Source: Rhodococcus sp. Leaf278 (GTDB lineage Bacteria; Actinomycetota; Actinomycetes; Mycobacteriales; Mycobacteriaceae). From it: a stretch of 64,000 bases of DNA. The notes under the pieces were generated by a model that searched no databases, was not told the DNA's origin, and was given only the letters and a program-made list of their open reading frames with translations. Within the stretch, counting starts at the first letter, position 1; the number at the start of each line of letters is the position of its first letter. Positions 25,083 through 34,964 of this stretch are shown piece by piece. Where the stretch lies: assembly GCF_001426085.1 (NCBI RefSeq), contig NZ_LMRR01000009.1, positions 144,592 through 208,591 on the forward strand. The letters run 5' to 3'. Position numbers and translations under genes: made by a program.

Positions 25083-25787
25083 TCAGTCAGTACGGAGGTC
25101 GGCAGCCGCGTCAGCGATGCGTTGCCGTGCATTCGCAGCGCGCTCGACGTCGAGCTCCTCTACTCGTAGACGTAGGGGGATTTCGGGGTCCATTGTGCTC
25201 ATGTTGTAGACAAGCTGGCGGGAGGCGACCGCCTGGTGGCTTGACGTAGCCATTCCGTTCGCGCTGTCGATTATCTCGCGAACGATTTCGTTGCCCAACC
25301 TTGTTGCCTCAAGGTCCAAAGCTTTTCTGCGAACATGGATTTCGCGCGGTATGTTTGGTAACCGAATGAGAAAATCGAGTACAGCATTTGCGTTCTTTAT
25401 ACCAACCCATCCCGCGCGAGCGAGAGCCGCCAACCCTCCTGTGGCCGCGACGCCCTGGTATATCTCCATCCAGGGATTGAAGGTCACACTGGTTGTCACG
25501 AAGACCACGCGCCGAGACCATTCAAGTGGGCTCTGCAAGCCTAGGTCTCCTTCCGGAAGCTTCGCCAATTCGTAGTAGACCGACGAGAGAAACACTCGTC
25601 TCACATCATTTTGAGTTCGACTGAGCAACCAAAGGCTTGGATTAGCTCCTAGGTCCACCGTGACCTGGACCGCGTTCCCCAGATCAGATTTATCCGCAAA
25701 CAAGTCCGATGTCGCTGCATTGTCGGAAACGACGGAGGTTCTGTACGGCTCGCGGCTGGTCACGTGCCGGATGCTAGCACCGGACAT
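25083..25787 (-). CDS. Hypothetical protein (234 aa)
   Basis: Starts at the ATG at 25787 (MSGASIRHVTSREPYRTSVV). The first half is beta-rich (AVQVTVDLGANPSLWLL; RRVVFVTTSVTFNPWMEIYQ). A glycine/alanine hydrophobic stretch (GVAATGGLAALARAGWVGIK) could insert in a membrane, and the C-terminal third is a long charged helix ending in repeated Ala/Arg/Asp. No family recognised. Isolated gene with no overlap to neighbours. Confidence 0.65.
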   Translation of the reverse strand: MSGASIRHVTSREPYRTSVVSDNAATSDLFADKSDLGNAVQVTVDLGANPSLWLLSRTQNDVRRVFLSSVYYELAKLPEGDLGLQSPLEWSRRVVFVTTSVTFNPWMEIYQGVAATGGLAALARAGWVGIKNANAVLDFLIRLPNIPREIHVRRKALDLEATRLGNEIVREIIDSANGMATSSHQAVASRQLVYNMSTMDPEIPLRLRVEELDVERAANARQRIADAAADLRTD

Positions 25788-26162
25788 CCATTGAGGTAGA
25801 TGGACTTGCCTCGATATCGAGTGGATGATGCCAGGCGCAGCGGGTGGTGAAGTTTCAGCAGCGGCTCACAATTCTTGCCGTGCTTGCCCCGTGGCTATCA
25901 GCTCGCGGCATCTGCTCTCGCTCACCGGATGGATGCGAGAGCACGCGACTATGAGGTAATCTGATGGCGTTCGACCGTCGATGAGGGTCACGGTCGAGCG
26001 TCCATCCAGCAACAGCGCTGCGCCACACCATTATTCGGGTGTCGGTGCGATTGTGCTGTGGGCTGGCCGACGCTCCCTGTGAAGGCCCTCCATGTCGATT
26101 CCTCTCTCGCTCTCGCCGAGCACTCATCACATCTCGTTCACCATCGACGGTGGTGACCGTCG
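25788..26162. other. Gene-free stretch upstream of the conjugation-type pair
   Basis: No gene is supported. Inverted repeats around 26138-26165 (CACCATCGACGGTGG; ACCGTCGATG) lie just before the start at 26163 and could be an operator. Confidence 0.4.
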
Positions 26163-26825
26163 ATGACCACAAACACCGTCTCGACCGCTGAGCTGCAGCG
26201 CCCCTCACAGATCGCAGCCGCCGCCTACGAACGCGGTCGCCGCGCCACCCTGGCGGCCGCACGCCGCCGCGGCCTGGCCGATCGCGCGCACGTCCGCCGC
26301 GAGGAGATCCGCACTCGGTCGCACTCCTACGAGCCGCGCAGTGACAGTCGAGCATTCGGGCTGTTCGATTCCGACGTGTCGTTGGTGCGGGCGGCTGCAT
26401 ATCTCGCCACAGCCGGTGTCGCGCATGAGCTGATCGCCGCGCAGACCTTCACCGATCCCGTTCAGCAGGAGTGGGCCGATGCCACCGTCGATCGCACGGC
26501 TGTGCATGAGGATGCGTGGCGGGAACGGTTGGTCGACAACGGTATCGACGATGCGGTGCTCCGGCCGGGTCTGTCACTGGACGTCCTGGAGTTGCCTGCC
26601 GAGCTCGACGGCCTCGACTTCGACGACATCGCCGAGCACACCCTCGACGTGTCCTCCACCTCTGCCGACGTCGAACCGCTCCGTCTGGCCGATCTCATGC
26701 TCGACACACCGCGCCAGGATCGCTCGTCGGACTCGGTCGTCGACATCACCGACCGGGTCGCCCGCGTCATCGAGCTCGACCGCGGCGTCGACGCGGCGGT
26801 CGAGGGTGGTGTGGACGCATGGTGA
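26163..26825 (+). CDS. Conjugative-element accessory protein of unknown function
   Basis: A 220-residue soluble, acidic protein. The N-terminus is Ala/Arg-rich (AAAYERGRRATLAAARRRGL), followed by a helical core (LVRAAAYLATAGVAHELIAA; FTDPVQQEWADATVD) and a low-complexity Asp/Val/Leu tail. Its stop overlaps the start of the truncated VirD4/TraG-type gene (ATGGTGA, 26819-26825), so the pair was translated together. The function is inferred only from this link to a coupling protein. Confidence 0.65.
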   Translation: MTTNTVSTAELQRPSQIAAAAYERGRRATLAAARRRGLADRAHVRREEIRTRSHSYEPRSDSRAFGLFDSDVSLVRAAAYLATAGVAHELIAAQTFTDPVQQEWADATVDRTAVHEDAWRERLVDNGIDDAVLRPGLSLDVLELPAELDGLDFDDIAEHTLDVSSTSADVEPLRLADLMLDTPRQDRSSDSVVDITDRVARVIELDRGVDAAVEGGVDAW

Positions 26826-27457
26826 CGAAGAAGGCGACCTCGAAGGGTGCAGGGTCCTCGTCGTCGATGGTGCCACTGATCGCGGTCTTGCTGGTGATCG
26901 TGTTGATTGCCCTCGGATACGGGTCATTGTGGCTCGGGCACGCGTCCAGCGACACCGGTGAGTCGATCCCCGGAAACCCGTTCGAGGCATTGTTCTCCGT
27001 GGCCGGCGGCACGCTGACGTGGCTGACCGTCTCGACGGTGATCTTCGTGATCGCGGTGATCATCGGCTCCGGTCTCGCCGGCGTCGGCGCGGCCGCCACG
27101 GCACCACGCGGCGGCAAGAACGACGTCGATGCCAAGGCCCGTCTGATGAGGTCGACCTCGAAACTGAGCGAAGTGACCGGCAAACAGGCCCGTGACCGCG
27201 CGAGAATGCTGCGCCCGGATCTCGCAGGCGCGGACACCCTGACCGACGCCGACATCGGGGTCATCGTCGGCCGCGCCGTCCAAGGCAGCCAGAAGGTGTA
27301 CATGTCCTGGGAGGACATGCTCTTTTCGCTCGCCGAGCCTCGCATGGGTAAGACCGCGGCGCTGGCGACCGACGCCCGAGGACACTCCAGACCTGAAGAG
27401 ATCAGCGTGATTGGCCGACAATTACCGCAGGTGGCGAAACTTGTTATCGCTGATTAG
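26819..27457 (+). pseudogene. Truncated VirD4/TraG-type coupling protein
   Basis: ATG at 26819 overlapping the upstream stop. Two transmembrane segments (about residues 17-37 and 60-85) are followed by RGGKNDVDAKARLM and then AEPRMGKTAALATDA, whose PRMGKT is the Walker A of type IV secretion coupling ATPases. About 20 residues after this the sequence becomes unrelated and stops at 27457. A full coupling protein would run several hundred more residues with Walker B and hexamer contacts. The break lies 125 bp before the chromosomal lpd gene, so it probably marks the edge of the foreign segment. Confidence 0.7.
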
Positions 27458-27582
27458 ATTGCCGCCGACTGCGAGGTTGGATCGTGGCTTGCTCGGCGGA
27501 CCACGTGCCACACCGAGGCGGCACCCGGAACTAGGTCTACGAGAACAAACCGGAACGGTGGAGCCACCCACTCAAAACTCTT

Positions 27583-28950
27583 TCAGCTATGCGCGTGCAA
27601 CGGCCGTCCCGACAGCGCCATCATAGCCTCACCCAGTGCCTCGTTCTGGGTGGGGTGAGCGTGCACGAAGCTACCGACCTCCGAGGGCAGTGCTTCCCAT
27701 GCCACCGCGAGTTGTGCCTCTCCGATCAGCTCGCCCACGCGGTCGCCGACGATGTGGACGCCGACAACCGGGCCGTCGTCGCGTGCTCGAATTACCTTGA
27801 CTCCGCCCCCGCTGGAGAGAATGCGGCTCTTGCCGTTGCCGCCGAGGTCGTAGACCACCGACGTCACGGTGCCGTACTTCTCCTCCGCGGCCTTCTCGGT
27901 GAGACCGACCGACGCCACCTCGGGGTGCGAATAGGTCACGCGCGGAACGAGATCACCGTCGATGCCTGCCGGTGCGAGGCCGGCGATGTGCTCGGCGACG
28001 AACATGCCGTGCTGGAAACCGCGATGAGCCAACTGGTAGCCCGCCACGATGTCGCCGACGGCGTAGACGCCGTCGGCGGTGGTGAGCAGGTTGTCCTCGA
28101 CGGTGACGAAGCCTCTTTCGGTGGCGATGCCCTGCTCGGCCAGACCGAGACCGTCGGTGCGCGGTCCACGTCCGACGGACACCAGCACGAGATCGGCTGA
28201 GAGGATGTCGCCGGATGACAGTCCCACCGCGACGTCGTCGGAAGATCCGGTGACTGTCTCGACCTTGGTTCCGGTACGAATGTCGATGCTGCGCTTCCGT
28301 AATGCCTTGGTCAACTGCTTCGAGGACCACTCGTCTTCACCCGGAACGATGCGATCGAGTGCCTCGACGACGGTGACCTTGGCGCCGAACGATGCCCAGA
28401 TACTGGCGAACTCGATACCGATGACTCCGCCGCCCAGTACGACGACAGACTCCGGAACTCGATCGAGTGCCAACGCCCCTTCACTGGTGAGCACGCGCGG
28501 CCCCAGCTCGATACCGGGGATGGTGCGCGAATACGACCCGGTGGCAAGAACCAGCGAGGCTCCGGTGATGCGTCGACCCTTCACCTCGACGGTGCGAGGA
28601 CCGACTACCTGTCCACGTCCGGACACGATTTCGATGCCCGGCCGCTTAAGCAAACCCTTCAGCCCGCTGTACAGGCCGGCGACCACGCTGCGCTGATAGT
28701 CCAGTGCCGCAGGCATATCCACACCGGTCAACGATGCGGTGACGCCGACATGCGCCGAACCGCGCACCGCGTCGGCAACTTCGGCGGTGTGCAGCAGCGC
28801 CTTGGTCGGAATGCATCCGCGATGGAGGCAGGTGCCGCCGAGCTTGTCCTCCTCGACCAGCGCGACCGTCAGGCCGAGTTGCTCAGCACGCAGCGCACAC
28901 GAGTACCCACCCGATCCACCGCCGAGGATGAGAACGTCCACGTCGCTCAT
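27583..28950 (-). CDS. lpdA: Dihydrolipoamide dehydrogenase (E3)
   Basis: A 455-residue flavoprotein. GGGSGGYSCALRAEQLG binds FAD near the N-terminus, GGTCLHRGCIPTK holds the redox-active disulfide, VVVLGGGVIGIEFASIW is the NAD site, AVGDIVAGYQLAH is the second FAD motif, and HAHPTQNEALGE carries the catalytic His-Glu pair. It reoxidises the lipoyl arms of the E2 subunit. The start at 28950 overlaps the end of the E2 gene, placing it last in the four-gene bkd operon. The accessory segment ends 125 bp downstream. Confidence 0.95.
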   Translation of the reverse strand: MSDVDVLILGGGSGGYSCALRAEQLGLTVALVEEDKLGGTCLHRGCIPTKALLHTAEVADAVRGSAHVGVTASLTGVDMPAALDYQRSVVAGLYSGLKGLLKRPGIEIVSGRGQVVGPRTVEVKGRRITGASLVLATGSYSRTIPGIELGPRVLTSEGALALDRVPESVVVLGGGVIGIEFASIWASFGAKVTVVEALDRIVPGEDEWSSKQLTKALRKRSIDIRTGTKVETVTGSSDDVAVGLSSGDILSADLVLVSVGRGPRTDGLGLAEQGIATERGFVTVEDNLLTTADGVYAVGDIVAGYQLAHRGFQHGMFVAEHIAGLAPAGIDGDLVPRVTYSHPEVASVGLTEKAAEEKYGTVTSVVYDLGGNGKSRILSSGGGVKVIRARDDGPVVGVHIVGDRVGELIGEAQLAVAWEALPSEVGSFVHAHPTQNEALGEAMMALSGRPLHAHS

Positions 28951-30212
28951 CGGACGGATCCCAATGCCACGACGGGGTTTTCGACGAAATCGGCAACCGT
29001 GCGCAGGAACCCACCGGCTACTCCGCCGTCGCACACGCGGTGATCGAAGGCCAACGACAGCTGCGCGACCTTGCGGACGGCCAATTGGCCATCGACCACC
29101 CAGGGGCGGTCGATGATGCGTCCGATGCCCAGGATCGCGGCCTCGGGGTGATTGATGATCGCGGCCGAGCCGTCGACCCCGAACACTCCGTAGTTGTTGA
29201 GCGTGAACGTTCCGCCGCTCAGCCGGGCTGCGGGGAGGGAGCCGGTTCGCGCCAGCTCGGTCAGCTCGGCCAATCGCTCGGCGAGTTCCTTGAGATCGGC
29301 CTTGTCTGCCTGCGCCACAACAGGAACCATCAGTCCGCGCTCGGTCTGCGCAGCGATGCCGAGCCCGACGTTCTCGTAGCGCAGGATCTCACCGGCTGCG
29401 GTGTCGACTGTGCTGTTGAGCTCGGGGAACTTGGCCAACGCGATCATGGTGAGTTTGGCGAGGACCGCCAACAGCGTCACCTTGACTCCGTCGATGGAGG
29501 CGTCGAGGTCGCGTCGGGCCTGCAGTAAAGCCGTGGCATCGACGTCGACCCAGACAGTGGCCTCGGGAATCTCTGCGCGACTGCGAGAGAGTTTGTCTGC
29601 GATGGTCTTACGGATCCCGGTGATCGGGATGCGCGTGACGCCCTCCGGCGAGGAAGCAACGGTCGCACCGGCCAAGGCTCGCTCGACGTCCGCGCGGGTG
29701 ATGACTCCATGGCCGCCTGCGGTGTCGATAGACGTGAGATCCAGGCCGCCCTGGAGCGCCAGGCTCCGAACGATGGGGGAGAGCACCTTCGGCGCAGAGG
29801 TGCGGTTAAGTGCCTCAGGGGGCACTTTTTCACTCCACTGCGGCGGAGCCGCACTCCGCTTGCGACGGCCGGTGGGGCCGTGTCCCGTGCCATAGCCGAT
29901 CAGCACATTGCCCGAGCCGGCGCGTTCCTCTTCGCGGTAGCGCTCGTGGGCCGCAGGCGTATCGGCGACGGCACCGCCGGTGATGCTGATCAAGGGAGCG
30001 CCGACGGCGAGTGATGTGCCCTCGGCCGCATGCAATTCACCGACGACACCCTCGAAGGGGCATGGCACCTCGACGGAGGCTTTCGCCGTCTCCACCTCGA
30101 CGACGACCTGATCGATGGTGACGGTGTCGCCGGGCTTGACCTTCCACTCCACGATCTCGGCCTCGGTCAGTCCTTCGCCGAGGTCCGGCAACAGAAATAC
30201 CTGGGCACTCAT
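28947..30212 (-). CDS. bkdC: Dihydrolipoyl acyltransferase (E2), branched-chain type
   Basis: A 421-residue protein. One N-terminal lipoyl domain (lysine in VETAKASVEVP), a subunit-binding domain near residues 145-180 (VLSPIVRSLALQGGLDLTSI), and a C-terminal catalytic domain with HRVCDGGVAGGFL carrying the active His/Asp. It moves acyl groups from the E1 component to CoA. It overlaps both neighbours by four bases, so stoichiometric expression by coupling is likely. The E1 context favours branched-chain keto acids over pyruvate. Confidence 0.93.
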   Translation of the reverse strand: MSAQVFLLPDLGEGLTEAEIVEWKVKPGDTVTIDQVVVEVETAKASVEVPCPFEGVVGELHAAEGTSLAVGAPLISITGGAVADTPAAHERYREEERAGSGNVLIGYGTGHGPTGRRKRSAAPPQWSEKVPPEALNRTSAPKVLSPIVRSLALQGGLDLTSIDTAGGHGVITRADVERALAGATVASSPEGVTRIPITGIRKTIADKLSRSRAEIPEATVWVDVDATALLQARRDLDASIDGVKVTLLAVLAKLTMIALAKFPELNSTVDTAAGEILRYENVGLGIAAQTERGLMVPVVAQADKADLKELAERLAELTELARTGSLPAARLSGGTFTLNNYGVFGVDGSAAIINHPEAAILGIGRIIDRPWVVDGQLAVRKVAQLSLAFDHRVCDGGVAGGFLRTVADFVENPVVALGSVR

Positions 30213-31213
30213 ACCGTGACCGCCTTGCTGAGGTCAGGTGCATCGTTCCACTGCAGCCGGTCCATCGCGTCGAGGACGCGATCAGCGGACGGCAGGTGGA
30301 AGTGCTCGAGTTTCGGTGCAGGGTAGGGAATGTCGAGACCGGTGACTCGCAGTACCGGGGCGTGCAGGTGATGGAAGCAGCGCTCGGATACCCGCGATGC
30401 GATCTCCGCGGCCACACCGGAGAAGCCCTGAGCCTCCTGAATAACGATGCACCGTCCGGTTTTCCGTACCGACGCCGCGACCGTCACGTCGTCGAACGGA
30501 TTGAGTGAACGCAGATCGATCACCTCGACGCTCCGGCCGTCCTCGGCTGCGAACTCTGCGGCCTGCATGGCCACCGACACGGTGGGTCCGTAGGCGAGAA
30601 GCGTGACGTCGGTACCGGCACGGCGCACGACGGCCGTGCCGATCGGCTCGGTCTTGGTCAGCTCGATGTCATCCTTGGAGAAGTACAGCCGCTTCGGTTC
30701 GAGAAAGATCACCGGATCCGGATCGGCGATGGCGTCCCGCATCAGCGAGTACGCGTCGGCGACGGTGGACGGGGAGACGACCTTCAGGCCCGGGGTGTGC
30801 GCGTAGTAGGCCTCGGACGAGTCGCAGTGGTGCTCTACGCCGCCGATACCACCGGCGAACGGAATCCGAATGACCATCGGCGCGGTGAGCGATCCACGAG
30901 TTCTGTTGCGCAGCTTGGCAACATGCGACACGATCTGCTCGAAAGCCGGGTAGGCGAAGGCGTCGAACTGCATCTCGACGACGGGCTTGTAGCCCGACAT
31001 CGCCATTCCGATCGCGAATCCCACGATGCCCGACTCCGCGAGCGGGGTGTCGAAGCAGCGATCGTCACCGAAGTCTCGGGTCAGTCCGTCGGTGACGCGA
31101 AAGACGCCGCCGAGCGTGCCGACGTCCTCGCCGAACACGACGACCTTGTCGTCCTCGGTCAACGCGTCGCGCAGGGCGGCGTTGAGGGCTCCGGCCATGG
31201 TCATCGTGGTCAT
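30209..31213 (-). CDS. bkdB: 2-oxoisovalerate dehydrogenase E1 beta
   Basis: A 334-residue protein starting MTTMTMAGALNAALRDAL at 31213. The family motifs FGEDVGTLGGVFRVTDGL, DTPLAESGIVGFAIGMA, and ADPDPVIFLEPKRLY are present. With the alpha subunit it decarboxylates branched-chain 2-oxo acids using thiamine diphosphate and acylates lipoyl-E2. It overlaps the E1 alpha stop by four bases (ATGA type), and the next start overlaps its own stop. Confidence 0.93.
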   Translation of the reverse strand: MTTMTMAGALNAALRDALTEDDKVVVFGEDVGTLGGVFRVTDGLTRDFGDDRCFDTPLAESGIVGFAIGMAMSGYKPVVEMQFDAFAYPAFEQIVSHVAKLRNRTRGSLTAPMVIRIPFAGGIGGVEHHCDSSEAYYAHTPGLKVVSPSTVADAYSLMRDAIADPDPVIFLEPKRLYFSKDDIELTKTEPIGTAVVRRAGTDVTLLAYGPTVSVAMQAAEFAAEDGRSVEVIDLRSLNPFDDVTVAASVRKTGRCIVIQEAQGFSGVAAEIASRVSERCFHHLHAPVLRVTGLDIPYPAPKLEHFHLPSADRVLDAMDRLQWNDAPDLSKAVTV

Positions 31214-32325
31214 GACAGTTCTCCTGCAGCGATTTCGGCGGCAACCTGATTGCGTTGGTCGATCAGGCCGGGGGTGGGGGAGGAGTAGACGAACCGGAAC
31301 AGATCCTCGGGGTCGACGTCCTGCTCGACGTTCATGCCTGCGCGAAGTGCCGCGGCGTCGGCGTCGGCAGATACCGTCATCTGCTCGCGCAGCTCGTCGG
31401 TGAGCAGACCCTGGGCTTCGAGGTAGGAATCGAGGCGCGAGAGCGGGTCTCGGGCCAGCCACCCCTCGACCTCGTCTGCCTTGCGGTAGCGCGTGGCGTC
31501 GTCGGCGTTGGTGTGGGCGTCCATGCGGTAGGTGTGCGCCTCGACGACCACAGGTCCCTTGCCTGAACGGACGTACTTCACGGCCTCATCCATCACGGCC
31601 ATCATCGCGATCGGGTCGTTTCCGTCGACCTGCTCGCTGCCGATGCCGTAGCCGACGCCTTTGTGCGACAGCGACGGAGCCGCAGTCTGGCGTGCGAGCG
31701 GAACGCTGATCGCGAATCTGTTGTTCTGCACCAGGAAGATTACCGGAGCGCGAAACACCGCGGCGAAGTTGAGGGCCTCATGGAAGTCACCCTCACTGGT
31801 GGCACCGTCGCCGCAGAATGCGAGGGCGATGGTGTCGCGACCCTGCTTGGCCTCGGCATAGGCGAAGCCGGTGGCGTGCAGCAATTGTGTTGCCAAAGGC
31901 GTGCATTGGGGGGCGACCTTGTAGGCGGTCGGGTCGTAGCCGCAGTGCCAGTAGCCGGCGAGCATGCCGAGCAACTCCACCTGGTCGACGCCTCGCGCCG
32001 CGAGAGCCATCGAGTCACGGTACGTCGGGAACATCCAGTCCTGCTCGCCCAGGCACAAGGCGGCGGCGATCTGGCAGGCCTCCTGTCCACGTGAGGACGG
32101 GTAGACCGCGAGCCGGCCCTGCTTGGTCAATGCCGTTGCCTGCTGGTCGAATCGGCGACCGTGGACCATCGATCGGTACATCTCGAGCAAGCGTTCGTTG
32201 GACGGGTGTGCGTAGCGGGCGGCACTGCCCACGCCCGTCCCATCGGGTGCAAGATATTGCACGGGACGGTCGGCAGGCATGAACTGTTGGTAGGACGTTG
32301 CCGGAACCTTCTCGACGGTCGTCAT
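31210..32325 (-). CDS. bkdA: 2-oxoisovalerate dehydrogenase E1 alpha
   Basis: A 371-residue protein and the first gene of the operon. The thiamine diphosphate motif GDGATSEGDFHEALNFAAVF plus NN is intact, as are MYRSMVHGRRFDQQATALTK and the phospho-loop-like YRMDAHTNADDATRYR. It binds the 2-oxo acid and catalyses decarboxylation. The start at 32325 faces the Lrp-type regulator across 158 bp. The transcription unit bkdA-bkdB-bkdC-lpdA is intact despite the foreign DNA beyond it. Confidence 0.93.
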   Translation of the reverse strand: MTTVEKVPATSYQQFMPADRPVQYLAPDGTGVGSAARYAHPSNERLLEMYRSMVHGRRFDQQATALTKQGRLAVYPSSRGQEACQIAAALCLGEQDWMFPTYRDSMALAARGVDQVELLGMLAGYWHCGYDPTAYKVAPQCTPLATQLLHATGFAYAEAKQGRDTIALAFCGDGATSEGDFHEALNFAAVFRAPVIFLVQNNRFAISVPLARQTAAPSLSHKGVGYGIGSEQVDGNDPIAMMAVMDEAVKYVRSGKGPVVVEAHTYRMDAHTNADDATRYRKADEVEGWLARDPLSRLDSYLEAQGLLTDELREQMTVSADADAAALRAGMNVEQDVDPEDLFRFVYSSPTPGLIDQRNQVAAEIAAGELS

Positions 32326-32483
32326 GTCGCACTCTCCTGAAATCGGCTTGTACGGCGATTCTGGCCGATTCGGTGAGGAAGAAGCCCGATGGTCGTAGAA
32401 TTACAGACATATGGCTGCCGATCACGGCGCAGACATCGAATGTGTCCGATCGGCGCAACGAACCACGAGGTAGGAGCGGACGA

Positions 32484-32969
32484 ATGGACGACGTCTCGAG
32501 ACGTGTGGAATTGGACGACACGGATCGACGCATACTCGCCGAGCTCACCGCAGACGGCCGGGTCTCAATGCGGGTGCTGGCCGATCGGTTGAATCTCTCT
32601 CGTGCACATACCTATACGCGCGTCGACCGACTGAAGGATTCCGGTGTCATCGAGCGATTCACCGTTCAGGTCGACCACGGGGCGTCCGGGCTAGGGACCT
32701 CCGCGTTCATCGCGTTGTCCATCCGTCAGGATTCGTGGCGCAGTGTGTCCGAGGGGTTGCGGTCGATGGAGTTCGTAGACCACTTCAGTTTGCTCGGTGG
32801 CGATTTCGACGTGCTCGTACTCATCAGGACTCCCGACAACGAGAGCTTGCGGCAAGTGGTGCTGGAGGGCCTGCAGTCGCTCGACGGCGTCCGGGCGACC
32901 CGCACATGGCTGATCTTCGACGAGGACCGAGGCGGTCTGGGACGCACGACGCCGCCCACCGAACGCTGA
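32484..32969 (+). CDS. Lrp/AsnC-type regulator of the bkd operon
   Basis: Start at the ATG at 32484 (MDDVSRRVELDDTDRRILAE) behind TAGGAGCGG. A helix-turn-helix occupies residues 10-60 (GRVSMRVLADRLNLSRAHTY), and an effector domain (RAM) follows with LLGGDFDVLVLIRTPDNESL. It is divergent from bkdA, the standard layout of BkdR, which activates the operon with branched-chain amino acids. The assignment as BkdR is by family and position. No operator was identified with certainty. Confidence 0.88.
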   Translation: MDDVSRRVELDDTDRRILAELTADGRVSMRVLADRLNLSRAHTYTRVDRLKDSGVIERFTVQVDHGASGLGTSAFIALSIRQDSWRSVSEGLRSMEFVDHFSLLGGDFDVLVLIRTPDNESLRQVVLEGLQSLDGVRATRTWLIFDEDRGGLGRTTPPTER

Positions 32970-32997
32970 CAGTGGGCGGCGTCGAACAGATCTCGAG

Positions 32998-34314
<1,317 letters not shown>

Positions 34315-34411
34315 TCAATTGACCGTTTTTCTACTATCGATGCTGTACAGATAGACCGGGCCCTAGCACTGTTTGCTATACAATTCGCCTAGAAAACCGG
34401 AGGTGTCAGCA

Positions 34412-34924
34412 ATGGAATCCACAATGGACGAATTGGACCGGGCGATGCTCGCTGTGCTGCATGACAATTCGAGAATCGGCGTTCTAGAATTGTCACGAAC
34501 GCTCGGTGTTGCGCGAGCGACGGTGTCGGCCCGTCTGCAGCGCCTCGAAGACAGCGGCGTCATCACCGGCTATCGGCCTCGAATTGGCTTGGCTGCGGCC
34601 GGTTACGGCGTTCAAGCGTTCGTCACGTTGGAAATTGCCCAGGGCGCGCTCGGTGACGTCGTCGCCGTCCTGGAGCAGATACCCGGCGTGTTGGAGGCAT
34701 TCGCGACGACCGGAGCGGGAGATGTGTTGTGCCGGGTAGCCGCGGCGTCTCATGACGACCTACAGCGAACCCTGATCGTTCTCAACCAATCTCGTACGAT
34801 CGCGCGGTCCACCAGTGTGGTCGTGCTCTCCGAGTTGGTCGAGTTTCGAACACTGCCGTTGCTGAACACCGCCGAGCCCGAGAGAACGCCGAAGGCCCCT
34901 GCCTATCGACGAACGCACGACTGA
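34412..34924 (+). CDS. Lrp/AsnC-type regulator, probably of hppD
   Basis: Start at the ATG at 34412 behind CCGGAGGTG. The helix-turn-helix spans about residues 8-55 (DNSRIGVLELSRTLGVARAT; VSARLQRLEDSGVITGY) and a RAM-like domain follows (AFVTLEIAQGALGDVVAVLE). It faces hppD across an AT-rich promoter region containing TACAGATAG and GCTATACAATTC, so control of tyrosine degradation is the likely role. The call rests on family and position. Confidence 0.87.
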   Translation: MESTMDELDRAMLAVLHDNSRIGVLELSRTLGVARATVSARLQRLEDSGVITGYRPRIGLAAAGYGVQAFVTLEIAQGALGDVVAVLEQIPGVLEAFATTGAGDVLCRVAAASHDDLQRTLIVLNQSRTIARSTSVVVLSELVEFRTLPLLNTAEPERTPKAPAYRRTHD

Positions 34925-34964
34925 GCGCGTGCGGGTCGAGGCAGGGGCCTTGGAGGTTTTGGGA

